In this document: piece by piece, positions 39,904-49,032 of the stretch
Position numbering within the stretch: the first letter of the stretch is position 1
How the letters are laid out: each line of letters opens with the position of its first letter
NCBI GenBank assembly: GCA_029237825.1
Contig: JAQZBQ010000007.1
Span: 62,001 to 126,000 of the forward strand
Direction: 5' to 3'
DNA from: Bacteroidota bacterium
GTDB lineage: Bacteria > Bacteroidota > Bacteroidia > B-17B0 > Aurantibacillaceae
Length of the DNA stretch: 64,000 nt
Translations under genes and position numbers: made by a program
The notes under the pieces: model-generated
Databases searched by the model: none
What the model was told of the DNA's origin: nothing
Seen by the model: the letters and a program-made list of their open reading frames with translations, nothing else

Positions 39904-39929
39904 AAAGCCTCAGATTTCTCTGAGGCTTT
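39904..39929 (-). terminator. Terminator of tRNA-Leu(TAG)
   Basis: Perfect 11-bp stem AAAGCCTCAGA / TCTGAGGCTTT with a four-base loop, five bases beyond the tRNA 3' end; followed by TTTTG (39906-39902, the first three T in the stem) on the minus strand. Confidence 0.8.
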
Positions 39930-39933
39930 ACAG

Positions 39934-40013
39934 TACGCACGAAGGGACTCGAACCCCCACCCTCACGGACCAGATCCTAAGTCTGGCGCGGCTACCAATT
40001 ACGCCACGTGCGC
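39934..40013 (-). tRNA. tRNA-Leu, anticodon TAG
   Basis: 80 nt. Acceptor GCGCACG pairs with CGTGCGT (first pair G-T), discriminator A. Anticodon stem CCAGA / TCTGG with loop CTTAGGA gives TAG (complement at 39977-39979). T-arm with GTTCGAGTC and a longer variable region fit leucine. CCA is not encoded. Confidence 0.93.
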
Positions 40014-40024
40014 GTTTAGGACGG

Positions 40025-40032
40025 CAAATATA
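40025..40032 (-). promoter_or_regulatory. -7 box of tRNA-Leu(TAG)
   Basis: TATATTTG on the minus strand, full match to TAnnTTTG, 11 bases upstream of the mature tRNA 5' end. No clear -33 TTTG was found. Confidence 0.5.
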
Positions 40033-40113
40033 CGAAAATTACTATTTAACCCATATTTTCTTCCTTAAAATCACTTATATTTTTTTAATTTGTAGTCTAC
40101 AAAACCAACACCT

Positions 40114-41304
40114 ATGTACGGAAAATTCCAGGAACACCTAAAGTCTCAATTAACTGAAATCGAACAAAACGGCTTATTTAAAAAAGAGCGGATAATCACT
40201 ACGCCGCAAGGCGCCAGCGTGAAAGTAAGCGATGGCAAAGAAGTTATAATTTTTTGCGCTAATAACTACCTCGGATTATCTTCCCACCCAAAAGTAATTG
40301 AAGGTGCTAAAAAGGCGCTTGAAACGCATGGTTACGGCATGTCTTCTGTGCGATTCATCTGCGGTACACAAGACATTCACAAAACACTTGAAAAGAAAAT
40401 TGCCACTTTTTTAGGGCAGGAAGATACAATCCTCTATGCTGCTGCATTCGATGCAAATGGCGGGGTTTTTGAGCCATTGTTTACAGAAGAAGATGCCATC
40501 ATATCCGATGAATTGAATCATGCCTCAATCATTGATGGGGTGAGGCTCTGCAAAGCACAACGCTATCGCTACAAAAATTGTGATATGGCCGACCTCGAAG
40601 AACAATTGATCAAGTCGCAGGCACAGCGCTTCCGGATTATCGTTACAGACGGGGTATTTAGCATGGACGGTTTTGTTGCTCCTTTGGATAAAATCTGTGA
40701 CCTGGCTGATAAATATAATGCCCTGGTAATGGTTGATGAGAGCCACGCAAGCGGTTTTATCGGGAAAACCGGTCGTGGCACAGTTGAATTAAAAAATGTA
40801 ATGAACCGCGTGGATATTATTACCGGCACCCTTGGAAAGGCCTTGGGTGGAGCAATGGGCGGATTTACAACCGGCAAAAAAGAGGTCATCGAAATCTTAA
40901 GGCAACGTTCAAGGCCTTACCTGTTCTCCAATTCATTAGCGCCGGGAATTGTTGGCGCCAGTATCGCCGTATTCGATATGTTAAGTGAAACAACAGAATT
41001 ACGCGATACCCTTGAAAGCAATATTGCATACTTTAAAAATGGCCTACGGAAAATCGGACTCGAATTTAAAGAAGGTGATTCCGCGATTGTTCCGGTTATG
41101 CTTTACGACGCCAAACTTTCACAGGTATTTGCCGATAAGCTTTTAGAAGAAGGTATTTACGTAATTGGTTTCTTTTTCCCGGTTGTTCCGAAAGGCCAGG
41201 CGCGTATCCGCGTTCAATTGTCTGCAGCGCATACTAAAGCGCATTTAGATAAAGCCCTGGCAGCATTTGAAAAAGTAGGTAAAGAACTAAAGGTTATTAA
41301 ATAA
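40114..41304 (+). CDS. kbl: 2-amino-3-ketobutyrate CoA ligase (glycine C-acetyltransferase)
   Basis: PLP enzyme of threonine breakdown: 2-amino-3-ketobutyrate plus CoA gives glycine plus acetyl-CoA. 396 residues, the usual length. Motifs: N-N-Y-L-G-L-S-S-H-P, G-M-S-S-V-R-F-I-C-G-T-Q, S-D-E-L-N-H-A-S-I-I-D-G, V-D-E-S-H-A-S-G-F and the PLP lysine K242 in T-G-T-L-G-K-A-L-G-G. G-Y-G-M-S-S-V-R-F-I-C-G-T favours Kbl over BioF. The partner threonine dehydrogenase gene is not in the window. Confidence 0.93.
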   Translation: MYGKFQEHLKSQLTEIEQNGLFKKERIITTPQGASVKVSDGKEVIIFCANNYLGLSSHPKVIEGAKKALETHGYGMSSVRFICGTQDIHKTLEKKIATFLGQEDTILYAAAFDANGGVFEPLFTEEDAIISDELNHASIIDGVRLCKAQRYRYKNCDMADLEEQLIKSQAQRFRIIVTDGVFSMDGFVAPLDKICDLADKYNALVMVDESHASGFIGKTGRGTVELKNVMNRVDIITGTLGKALGGAMGGFTTGKKEVIEILRQRSRPYLFSNSLAPGIVGASIAVFDMLSETTELRDTLESNIAYFKNGLRKIGLEFKEGDSAIVPVMLYDAKLSQVFADKLLEEGIYVIGFFFPVVPKGQARIRVQLSAAHTKAHLDKALAAFEKVGKELKVIK

Positions 41305-41322
41305 CATTTCTTTTTCATTAAA

Positions 41323-41363
41323 AATGGGTTGGTAAGTTTCATGACTTACTAACCCATTCTTTT
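41323..41363. terminator. Bidirectional terminator between kbl and tyrS
   Basis: 15-bp stem AATGGGTTGGTAAGT / ACTTACTAACCCATT (one G-T pair, six-base loop) with CTTTT on the plus side and a run of A on the other, serving both convergent genes. Confidence 0.85.
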
Positions 41364-41400
41364 AATGCCTCTTTACTACCTGCCAAACCATACTGCAACT

Positions 41401-42687
41401 CTAAATTAATTTTATGAGATAGTTTTCCTTTTTTCCTTTACTGATGAGAAGGTATTGCTTCCCTGTGAATGCGTCTAAATTCAAAACCGCGTTAATATCC
41501 GTTGTTTTAACCTTATTGACACTTATGGCATTACCGGTTACCATTTTACGCGCTTCAGTTTTGCTGGGAAATACCGTAGTCTTATCCACCAGCAGATCTA
41601 CCAGATTAATCCCGTTTTCCACATCGTTCTTATTAACCTCGAAAGTATCAATCCCTCCAAGCATTTTTTCAAACGCCTCAGGATCAAGCATTGCTACGTC
41701 CTCAGGTTTTGATTTAAATAGAAAGTCAGCTGTTTCAATGGCTTGCAAATAATCATTCTCATTGTGTACACGAATGGTAATGTCTTTTGCTAATGCTTTT
41801 TGCAGGTGGCGCTCATGCGGAGCCGCTGAATGACGACCTTCTAATTCCACAATTTCTTCCTGCGATAATAACGTAAATATCCGGATATAGGATTTCGCGT
41901 CCTCATCGCTCACATTTAACCAGAACTGATAGAATTTATAAGGCGAGGTTTTGTCACGGTCTAACCAAATGTTCCCTCCTTCTGATTTTCCAAATTTTGT
42001 GCCATCAGATTTTTTAATGAGCTGCGTGGTTAAAGCAAACGCTTCGCCGGAAGCTTTTCTTCTGATGAATTCAGTCCCGGTAGTGATATTGCCCCATTGA
42101 TCTGAACCACCCATTTGCACCTTACAGTTTTTCTCTTTCCATAAATGGTAAAAATCATAGCCCTGGATCAACTGGTAACTAAATTCCGTAAAGGACATCC
42201 CGGTCTCACCATTAATCCTGTTCTTTACAGAATCCTTTGCCATCATGTAATTTACGGTAATGTGTTTTCCGGCATCCCTGATGAAATCCAGGAAACTGTA
42301 ATTCTTAAACCAATCGTAATTATTTACCAGCTCGGCACCGTTAGGCGAGTCGTTAAAGTCTAAAAATTTCATCAATTGGCTTTTAATACCCTCAACGTTT
42401 TTGTTCAACGTATCGGCGTCCAGCAAATTTCTTTCTGCTGACTTTCCGCTTGGGTCGCCCACCATACCCGTTGCGCCACCCACCAAAGCCAAAGGCTTAT
42501 GTCCGGCTAGCTGAAATCGCACGAGGGTCATGATCTGAGCAAGGCTACCAACATGCAGACTGTCAGCAGTTGGGTCAAAACCAATATAGCCGGTAACAAC
42601 TTCCTTGTTTAATAATTCCTCGGTTCCAGGCATCACATCATGCAACATGCCGCGCCATTTTAGCTCTTCTATAAAATTTGTTTTCAT
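41401..42687 (-). CDS. tyrS: Tyrosine-tRNA ligase
   Basis: 428 residues from ATG 42687 ([15 protein letters not shown]). Class I signature as H-V-G-S (residues 45-48, in D-S-L-H-V-G-S-L), tyrosine-site Q-L-I-Q-G-Y-D-F, and KMSKS-type K-F-G-K-S. The C-terminal 65 residues are the S4 RNA-binding domain. An in-frame ATG 42 bases upstream would add 14 unusual residues and is not preferred. Convergent with kbl. Confidence 0.96.
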   Translation of the reverse strand: MKTNFIEELKWRGMLHDVMPGTEELLNKEVVTGYIGFDPTADSLHVGSLAQIMTLVRFQLAGHKPLALVGGATGMVGDPSGKSAERNLLDADTLNKNVEGIKSQLMKFLDFNDSPNGAELVNNYDWFKNYSFLDFIRDAGKHITVNYMMAKDSVKNRINGETGMSFTEFSYQLIQGYDFYHLWKEKNCKVQMGGSDQWGNITTGTEFIRRKASGEAFALTTQLIKKSDGTKFGKSEGGNIWLDRDKTSPYKFYQFWLNVSDEDAKSYIRIFTLLSQEEIVELEGRHSAAPHERHLQKALAKDITIRVHNENDYLQAIETADFLFKSKPEDVAMLDPEAFEKMLGGIDTFEVNKNDVENGINLVDLLVDKTTVFPSKTEARKMVTGNAISVNKVKTTDINAVLNLDAFTGKQYLLISKGKKENYLIKLI

Positions 42688-42786
42688 GGTAAGGTTTGGG
42701 GTCCAAAAATAAAGATTATTGCTTAGCAAATAAAGAATTCACAGAAATACCTCCGTTATGCGTTACGTAATCAATGCCTATTAATA

Positions 42787-43587
42787 TTATGCTTTGATAA
42801 AATCAAGTATCAATTTACACATTGCCGGAACCGCCTCCAGGTTAAGCGTGTGGCCTGCATGCGGTATTACTTTAAACTCACAGTGTGGTATTGCCTTAGC
42901 GACTTCAGCAGCCATGTGAACCGGTAGCAATAAATCCTTTTCACCTTGTATGACTATACACGGCACATTGATTTTTTTAAGTTCCGGCCTGTAGTCAACC
43001 CGCTCTTTCGTTGCCCTCATCAGCTTAAACAACGCCTGTTTATCTTCGTTTACTTCCTGACGAGCCGCCTTCATCATTTCAATTGGTATTAATGGATTGA
43101 GGAAATAATTCTCGCTCAATACACTTGGCAACATAATGTCCAGCATTAAGCCATAACCACCAAATTCAAGCGCCCGCCACCATGACAATTCAATGGCGTC
43201 ATAATACGGGGTTTTGTGGGCAAAGGTTGATATTAAAACCAACTTACTCACACGGTTACTGTAGTTAATAGCCACATGCTGGGATACCAAACTTCCATAA
43301 GACAGGCCTGCTATAATCGCCTGGTCAATTTGCAGATGATCCAATAGGCTGATCACATCACGGGCATGGGTGTCAAACGACCTCCATTCTCCCGACTTAT
43401 CACTCTGGCCCTGGAAAATAAAATCCATCAATACGATTTTATAATCGTTCCGGAAGTAAGGAGTTGTTAAAGCCCAGGCTGCAGTAGACTGGGAAAGGCC
43501 GTTCAGGAAGATTATCGTTTCTTTTGCCTGGAGGTTTCCCTGCACTTCAAAGTAAAGGTTCAAATTATCTGTAGTCGTACAAAACAT
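42787..43587 (-). CDS. Alpha/beta-hydrolase
   Basis: 266 residues. Oxyanion strand I-I-F-L-N-G-L-S-Q-S, nucleophile elbow G-L-S-Y-G-S (S96), acid in I-V-I-Q-G-E-K-D-L-L-L-P and histidine in H-A-G-H-T. The overall layout resembles esterases such as the BioH or 3-oxoadipate enol-lactonase groups, but the substrate cannot be assigned. Single gene with a 46-base gap to the next gene. Confidence 0.87.
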   Translation of the reverse strand: MFCTTTDNLNLYFEVQGNLQAKETIIFLNGLSQSTAAWALTTPYFRNDYKIVLMDFIFQGQSDKSGEWRSFDTHARDVISLLDHLQIDQAIIAGLSYGSLVSQHVAINYSNRVSKLVLISTFAHKTPYYDAIELSWWRALEFGGYGLMLDIMLPSVLSENYFLNPLIPIEMMKAARQEVNEDKQALFKLMRATKERVDYRPELKKINVPCIVIQGEKDLLLPVHMAAEVAKAIPHCEFKVIPHAGHTLNLEAVPAMCKLILDFIKA

Positions 43588-43633
43588 AACCGGTTTTAAA
43601 TTGTTTGATTTCTAAACATTGCACTAGGTTAGC

Positions 43634-44524
43634 CTAAAGATACGTCAAAACCGTTTTCTCTTCCACTTTTAACTCTACTTTCCTGCCAAAATACATGGCC
43701 AGGTTGCGGTCGATGTGGCCGGCCGGAAAATCAAAGCATACCGGATAATCATATTCAGCTACTGCATCTAAAATAATCTCTTCGGGCAATTTACCAAAAG
43801 GAATGGCATTATCCTTCATGTCTGTCATGCCTCCCACAATTAAGCCTTTTAAATGCTTAAGCTTTCCGGATAATTTCAACTGCATCATCATCCGGTCGAT
43901 GTGATAAAGATACTCATCCAAATCCTCAATAAATAAAATCTTACCTGCTGTATCAATATCATAGGGTGTCCCGCACAATGAATAAAGCAGAGATAAATTT
44001 CCTCCGATTAGTTCACCCTGTGACGTACCCCAACGGTTTGAGAAATTTTCCTCGGTAACAGTGTGGGTGAGTTGGCCTGATAACGCCGCGTACATACTTT
44101 CAGTGGCTTCTGCGTTTTTAGTAAAATTTAGTGGCATGGTAGCATGAAGTGAAGCCACACCTATTCCATGTAGCGCACTATGAAAAACGGTAACATCGCT
44201 GTACCCAACCAACCACTTTGGATTCTTTAAAAAGCCGGTGAAATTAATGTGCTCAAGTAAGCGAACAGAGCCATATCCGCCCCTTGCAATAAGTATTGCT
44301 TTAATTGCCGGGTCATCAAGTGCCCATTGCAAATCACCCGCACGCTGCTCGTCGTTCCCGGCAAATTGGTGGTATGATTGGTACAGGTTTTTCCCCGTAC
44401 AAACCTTTAACCCTTTGCCCTCAAAAAACTCAACTGCTGGCTGAATTTCACTCTCACTTACTTTTCGTGCGGTAGCAATGATGGCCACACCATCACCATT
44501 CTTCAAAAAAGAAGGTGTGATCAT
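43634..44524 (-). CDS. ldcA: LD-carboxypeptidase (peptidase S66, LdcA-like)
   Basis: Cleaves the terminal D-alanine from tetrapeptide muropeptides during cell-wall recycling. 296 residues. Catalytic serine S109 in G-Y-S-D-V-T, glutamate in L-F-I-E-D-L-D-E and histidine in P-A-G-H-I-D-R-N, all in family positions; also A-R-G-G-Y-G-S-V-R-L-L. No signal peptide, so cytoplasmic. Overlaps the upstream HNH gene by four bases (ATGA). Confidence 0.92.
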   Translation of the reverse strand: MITPSFLKNGDGVAIIATARKVSESEIQPAVEFFEGKGLKVCTGKNLYQSYHQFAGNDEQRAGDLQWALDDPAIKAILIARGGYGSVRLLEHINFTGFLKNPKWLVGYSDVTVFHSALHGIGVASLHATMPLNFTKNAEATESMYAALSGQLTHTVTEENFSNRWGTSQGELIGGNLSLLYSLCGTPYDIDTAGKILFIEDLDEYLYHIDRMMMQLKLSGKLKHLKGLIVGGMTDMKDNAIPFGKLPEEIILDAVAEYDYPVCFDFPAGHIDRNLAMYFGRKVELKVEEKTVLTYL

Positions 44525-45297
44525 TTCACTGCTTTCTTTTTAACAACCGGGCGCTTCGTTGATTTTCTTTGTGCAGATGCTTTTTTAACAGCGGCTTTTT
44601 TTGCCGAAGCTTTCTTAACAGTGGCTTTTTTCGCCACAATTTTCTTTGCTTTTTCTGCGTTTGCTTTTTCCTCCAGTTTATTATGGAAAGCAAGATTTTT
44701 CAATTGGGCTTTATATTTTGGGAACAAAGGCTCTCCTTCAACATGAACATGAAACCATAATTCACCTTTTTTAATTCTATATAAATTCATTTCAGCGATT
44801 CCATATTTTTCAGCAAGTTGCTTAAATGTAAGCTTCCTTTTCGGATTCCAGATTTCTGTTTTTAATTGGGTCACTTTTTTCTCGTTCAGTTTCTTGGAGG
44901 TTGCCCCGCTATAGACTTTATGGGCAGCAGCCGCTAATACATAGGGGCTTTTTTTACTGTGTTCAATCTGTTCTTCTTTTGTTCCCCATTTTAAGTTAGA
45001 AGGAAGGTTGTTTGCCTTATTGTGATCAATATGTAGTACATACTTGTATTTAGGTCCCGGTTTCTTTAAAAAACTATAAGCTACTGCATGGTGCGCGAAT
45101 AAGGCTTTTGTTTTATCTTTCACATGTATGGTTACCATTGGGAACCCGCCATTAAGATGTTGCTTCAGGATATAACGCTCTTCTATATTTTTGTCATATG
45201 AAGCTAAACGTGCTTTAGAGGACACTGCATATTTTTTACTTGTTTTATCCTTGATATGAACAACAGGTTTCCAAATTTCTTTATCGTTTGCCGCCAT
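44521..45297 (-). CDS. HNH-endonuclease-like protein with histone H1-like tail
   Basis: 258 residues. Residues 89-106 (H-I-D-H-N-K-A-N-N-L-P-S-N-L-K-W-G-T) match the HNH_3/NUMOD4-type nuclease core. Residues about 140-180 (K-L-N-E-K-K-V-T-Q-L-K and L-T-F-K-Q-L-A-E-K-Y-G-I-A) look like the helical DNA-binding repeat of homing endonucleases. The last 50 residues are Lys/Ala-rich (K-K-A-S-A-K-K-A-A-V-K-K), like bacterial histone H1-like tails. No intron or inserted element is seen near it. It may be a domesticated DNA-binding protein. Co-translated with ldcA. Confidence 0.78.
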   Translation of the reverse strand: MAANDKEIWKPVVHIKDKTSKKYAVSSKARLASYDKNIEERYILKQHLNGGFPMVTIHVKDKTKALFAHHAVAYSFLKKPGPKYKYVLHIDHNKANNLPSNLKWGTKEEQIEHSKKSPYVLAAAAHKVYSGATSKKLNEKKVTQLKTEIWNPKRKLTFKQLAEKYGIAEMNLYRIKKGELWFHVHVEGEPLFPKYKAQLKNLAFHNKLEEKANAEKAKKIVAKKATVKKASAKKAAVKKASAQRKSTKRPVVKKKAVK

Positions 45298-45374
45298 CGT
45301 AATTGATTTTTAATGAATAAAGTTTATGTTATCTTTACGCAATTTTACAACAATTTAGCTATATAATAAACACT

Positions 45375-47414
45375 ATGCCAGCTACTTATAAACGTACACT
45401 TGTTACTTCCGCATTGCCATACGCAAATGGTCCCGTTCATATCGGACACCTGGCAGGGTGCTACCTTCCTTCCGATATCTTTGTGCGGTATAAGAGAAGT
45501 AAAGGCGAGGACGTTATATTTATCTGCGGCAGCGATGAACATGGTGTGCCTATCACCATTAAGGCTAAAAAAGAAGGCGTTTCTCCCCAGGATGTGGTAG
45601 ACAAATATCATAAAATGATGGGTGATGCGTTTAAAGGATTTGGAATTTCTTTTGATATCTATTCCCGCACATCTAATAAAGTTCACCACGAAACGGCTTC
45701 TGATTTTTTTAAAACGCTGTATGACAAACATGTTTTTACTGAAGAAATAACCGAACAGTATTACGACACCGAGGCTAAACAGTTTCTTGCTGATCGGTAT
45801 ATTACAGGTACATGTCCTAAATGCTCCAACCCAAATGCATACGGCGATCAATGTGAAAAGTGTGGCTCAACCTTAAGTGCAACCGATTTAATTAATCCCC
45901 AATCTACCTTAAGCGGTAGCAAGCCTGTACTTAAAGAAACCAAAAACTGGTTTTTACCGCTTGATAAACTCCAACCAAAAATTCAATCGTACTTAGATCA
46001 GCACAAAGACTGGAAAACAAACGTATACGGGCAATGCAAAAGTTGGCTCGACAGTGGCGAAGGTTTGCAACCGCGTGCCATGACCCGGGATTTAAACTGG
46101 GGAGTACCGGTTCCGGTAAAGGGCGCCGAAGGAAAAGTATTGTACGTTTGGTTTGATGCTCCAATTGGATACATATCAGCAACAAAAGAACTTAAACCAG
46201 ATACCTGGGAACTTTACTGGAAAGATAAAAGTACTCGTTTGATTCATTTCATAGGGAAAGATAACATTGTATTTCACTGTATAATTTTTCCATCGATGCT
46301 GATGGAACACGGAGATTATATTTTACCGGACAATGTGCCTGCAAATGAGTTTCTTAATCTGGAAGGCGATAAAATATCAACCTCCCGAAACTGGGCAGTA
46401 TGGCTTCACGAATACCTGATCGATTTTAAAGATAAGCAGGACGTGCTACGTTATACGTTATGCTCAAATGCTCCGGAAACAAAAGACAATGATTTTACAT
46501 GGGCCGACTTTCAAACCAAGAATAACAGTGAATTAGTTGCTATCCTTGGGAACTTTGTGAACCGTACACTCGTGCTCACTCATAAGTATTACAATGGATC
46601 AGTTCCTGCGCCTGAAACTTATACAAAAGAAGATCTTTTGATTCTGGAACAGCTGGCTTCGTTTCCTGACAAAATTGCAAGTGCGATTGAACAATTTAAA
46701 TTCAGGGAAGCTCTCGCCGAAATGATGAATCTTGCCCGGTTAGGAAATAAGTACCTCGCCGAAACTGAACCATGGAAGCTGATTAAAAGCGATGAAATAC
46801 GCGTAAAAACAATCATGAACATAGCCCTTCAGATTACCTGTAACCTCGCTGTAGTGTGTGAGCCTTTTCTTCCATTTACGTCTCAAAAATTATTCGGCAT
46901 GTTAAATATGCCACTTTTGAAATGGCACTCCGCAAAGCAAACCTCAAACATGGCGGCGGGCCATCAGATTAATAAAGAAGAATTGTTATTTGCAAAGATT
47001 GAAGATCCGGAAATACAGTTACAGATAGATAAACTTGCTCAAAGCAAAAGTGTTAATACTGCAACCGTTATACCTCCATCAAAACCTGAAACAAGCTTCG
47101 ATGAGTTTTCAAAAATGGATATCCGTACCGGTACCATTTTAGAAGCGGAACGGGTTCCTAAAACCGATAAACTTTTAAAATTGAAAATTGATACGGGGAT
47201 TGATACGCGTACTGTAGTGAGCGGTATTGCCGAATGGTACAAGCCCGAAGAGATTATCGGGCAACAGGTTAGTATATTGGTAAATCTGGCGCCTCGTAAG
47301 ATCAAGGGAATTGAAAGCCGTGGTATGATCCTGATGGCCGCTAACAGCCAAGGCGAACTCAGTTTCGTATCAGCCACAAAGCCTGCATTTAATAATGGTT
47401 CAGAGGTTAAATAA
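45375..47414 (+). CDS. metG: Methionine-tRNA ligase
   Basis: 679 residues. Class I HIGH motif in [12 protein letters not shown], zinc knuckle C-P-K-C-S-N with C-E-K-C-G, methionine-site W-F-D-A-P-I-G-Y, and KMSKS-type K-I-S-T-S-R-N-W. The C-terminal 110 residues are a tRNA-binding OB-fold ([11 protein letters not shown] and [16 protein letters not shown]). The full-length two-part form fits E. coli-type MetG. Confidence 0.97.
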   Translation: MPATYKRTLVTSALPYANGPVHIGHLAGCYLPSDIFVRYKRSKGEDVIFICGSDEHGVPITIKAKKEGVSPQDVVDKYHKMMGDAFKGFGISFDIYSRTSNKVHHETASDFFKTLYDKHVFTEEITEQYYDTEAKQFLADRYITGTCPKCSNPNAYGDQCEKCGSTLSATDLINPQSTLSGSKPVLKETKNWFLPLDKLQPKIQSYLDQHKDWKTNVYGQCKSWLDSGEGLQPRAMTRDLNWGVPVPVKGAEGKVLYVWFDAPIGYISATKELKPDTWELYWKDKSTRLIHFIGKDNIVFHCIIFPSMLMEHGDYILPDNVPANEFLNLEGDKISTSRNWAVWLHEYLIDFKDKQDVLRYTLCSNAPETKDNDFTWADFQTKNNSELVAILGNFVNRTLVLTHKYYNGSVPAPETYTKEDLLILEQLASFPDKIASAIEQFKFREALAEMMNLARLGNKYLAETEPWKLIKSDEIRVKTIMNIALQITCNLAVVCEPFLPFTSQKLFGMLNMPLLKWHSAKQTSNMAAGHQINKEELLFAKIEDPEIQLQIDKLAQSKSVNTATVIPPSKPETSFDEFSKMDIRTGTILEAERVPKTDKLLKLKIDTGIDTRTVVSGIAEWYKPEEIIGQQVSILVNLAPRKIKGIESRGMILMAANSQGELSFVSATKPAFNNGSEVK

Positions 47415-48135
47415 AATCTTAATTTTTCTTTTCATGGGAATTTCTTTTTCAGGATTTTCCCAAGACGAAACACCCGGAAAACAAAAGTTTAACAACTTCA
47501 AGGCCGATTCATCTTTTGCGTTCTTTACGCGTTACCATCATGATGTGGCCCGTGCTCAGATTGTGTCACTTAAAAATGGCGCGTTATTGGTTCGACTGAA
47601 AACCAATAACCATACCATACAACGTTTAAAATCAGCTGGCAATATCGATCTGGCGACGCAGGTACAAAGAGAAACGGACCTCAACAACAAAATGATGATG
47701 AAGGCTTACCGCAACGAATTTAAATTTTGTCCGGTGTATTTTTTTATGTCCGATGCGTCCGATTCAGTTAAGAACAAGCGCCTTGAGTCGATTTTTGTGG
47801 ATTCAAACCTTGTGCCCGACCCGGCAATTGTCTGCAACGCTTCCTTTTACTTAATTGCAGAACAAGGTTTCATTCGTGAATCTTCACTAGGCCTCGTCCC
47901 CGAAACAAAAGCCGGCGAAGCGCGAGATTATGGCACGGAAACCAAAGAAGTGGCCATCGTTGTGAAAAACAGGTATTTCATTCAATTACACAAACCCTTC
48001 CCCTATTTTCAAACCGGATACCACCTGAAAAATTTCCCCGACTATGTAAAACGCTTTAACCTGCAGCTTAACTCCTTTTACAATAAAAACAGCGGCTATG
48101 TAATTCCTCCTGAAATAAAAGAATACGTGTATTGA
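47395..48135 (+). CDS. Exported protein of unknown function
   Basis: 246 residues. Signal peptide ([19 protein letters not shown]), then a soluble domain with no family I recognise. It has the strand-like [12 protein letters not shown] and begins with [16 protein letters not shown]. The gene overlaps the 3' end of metG by 20 bases, so it is probably co-transcribed. Confidence 0.68.
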   Translation: MVQRLNKILIFLFMGISFSGFSQDETPGKQKFNNFKADSSFAFFTRYHHDVARAQIVSLKNGALLVRLKTNNHTIQRLKSAGNIDLATQVQRETDLNNKMMMKAYRNEFKFCPVYFFMSDASDSVKNKRLESIFVDSNLVPDPAIVCNASFYLIAEQGFIRESSLGLVPETKAGEARDYGTETKEVAIVVKNRYFIQLHKPFPYFQTGYHLKNFPDYVKRFNLQLNSFYNKNSGYVIPPEIKEYVY

Positions 48136-48165
48136 CCTCCCGTATTACACGGAAATATTTTCAAA

Positions 48166-48963
48166 TTAATTGGCCGTAAGTACATCATAACCGTACTTGA
48201 CTATCATCATCGAAACGATTACCAGAAAAACTATCCTTACAAATTCATTTCCTTTTTTCAGAGCCATTGAACTTCCGATAACACTCCCGGTAATATTAAA
48301 AACAGCGAGTAATATAGCCAGTGGTAAGATAAAGTTACCGTGCCTGATAAATACAATGAGTGCTGAGATATTCGTTACGCAGTTTACAACTTTGGCATAG
48401 GCAGACGCTTTAACGAATTCAAAACCAAGTACCACCACAAATCCAAGAACGAAAAAACTTCCCGTCCCGGGACCGAAAAAACCATCATAAAAACCCACAA
48501 TGGTTCCTATCACTGCTCCGTAGAACATTTGTTTCTGAAGCGGGATCTGTTTGGATTGAACACTACCAAGGTCCTTTTTTAATAAAGTATAGAGCGCTAT
48601 GACTATGAGTACTAATAAAACAAGCGGCTTTAATAATCGGGTATCAATGGCGTTAACGAGCTGTGCGCCGATAAAGGAAGATACAAAACAACAAGAACCT
48701 ATAACAAGAAGCAGACTGAAATCAAAGCGTATTTTTTGAGCATATTTAAACGCTGCAAAAGTTGTTCCAGCTAGCGCTGCAATTTTGTTAGTGCCAAACA
48801 AAACTGCGAGTGGCATCGTTGGAAAGGTAATGAGTAAAAAAGGGGTTTGGATGAGGCCTCCGCCGCCCACAACAGAGTCGATAAACCCAGCAGCAAAAGC
48901 AGATAATGCCAGAAGAAAAATCGTCAGCGTTCCGTACTCACCCACTACATCAAAAAAATGCAT
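48166..48963 (-). CDS. TSUP-family (TauE/SafE) membrane permease
   Basis: 265 residues from ATG 48963, about eight helices. Two half-repeats of the TSUP family are seen: G-F-I-D-S-V-V-G-G-G-G-L-I-Q-T-P near the start and G-F-Y-D-G-F-F-G-P-G-T-G-S-F in the second half. Proposed substrates are sulfite, sulfoacetate or other organic anions; none can be assigned. An in-frame ATG at 49002 lies inside the upstream gene's terminator and is not preferred. Confidence 0.87.
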   Translation of the reverse strand: MHFFDVVGEYGTLTIFLLALSAFAAGFIDSVVGGGGLIQTPFLLITFPTMPLAVLFGTNKIAALAGTTFAAFKYAQKIRFDFSLLLVIGSCCFVSSFIGAQLVNAIDTRLLKPLVLLVLIVIALYTLLKKDLGSVQSKQIPLQKQMFYGAVIGTIVGFYDGFFGPGTGSFFVLGFVVVLGFEFVKASAYAKVVNCVTNISALIVFIRHGNFILPLAILLAVFNITGSVIGSSMALKKGNEFVRIVFLVIVSMMIVKYGYDVLTAN

Positions 48964-48982
48964 CGTAAAAAAGTCAGTTAAA

Positions 48983-49015
48983 TAAAAAAGCCTCTCTGGC
49001 AATGCAGAGAGGCTT
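48983..49015 (-). terminator. Terminator after ppiD
   Basis: 11-bp stem AAGCCTCTCTG / CAGAGAGGCTT with a six-base loop and six T in a row on the minus strand (48989-48984, the first two in the stem). Confidence 0.88.
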
Positions 49016-49032
49016 AAATTTATAGTGTATTT

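Noticed and set aside
48964-49002. Upstream ATG of the TSUP permease
   Set aside because: It lies in the loop of the ppiD terminator. The start at 48963 gives a usual N-terminus.
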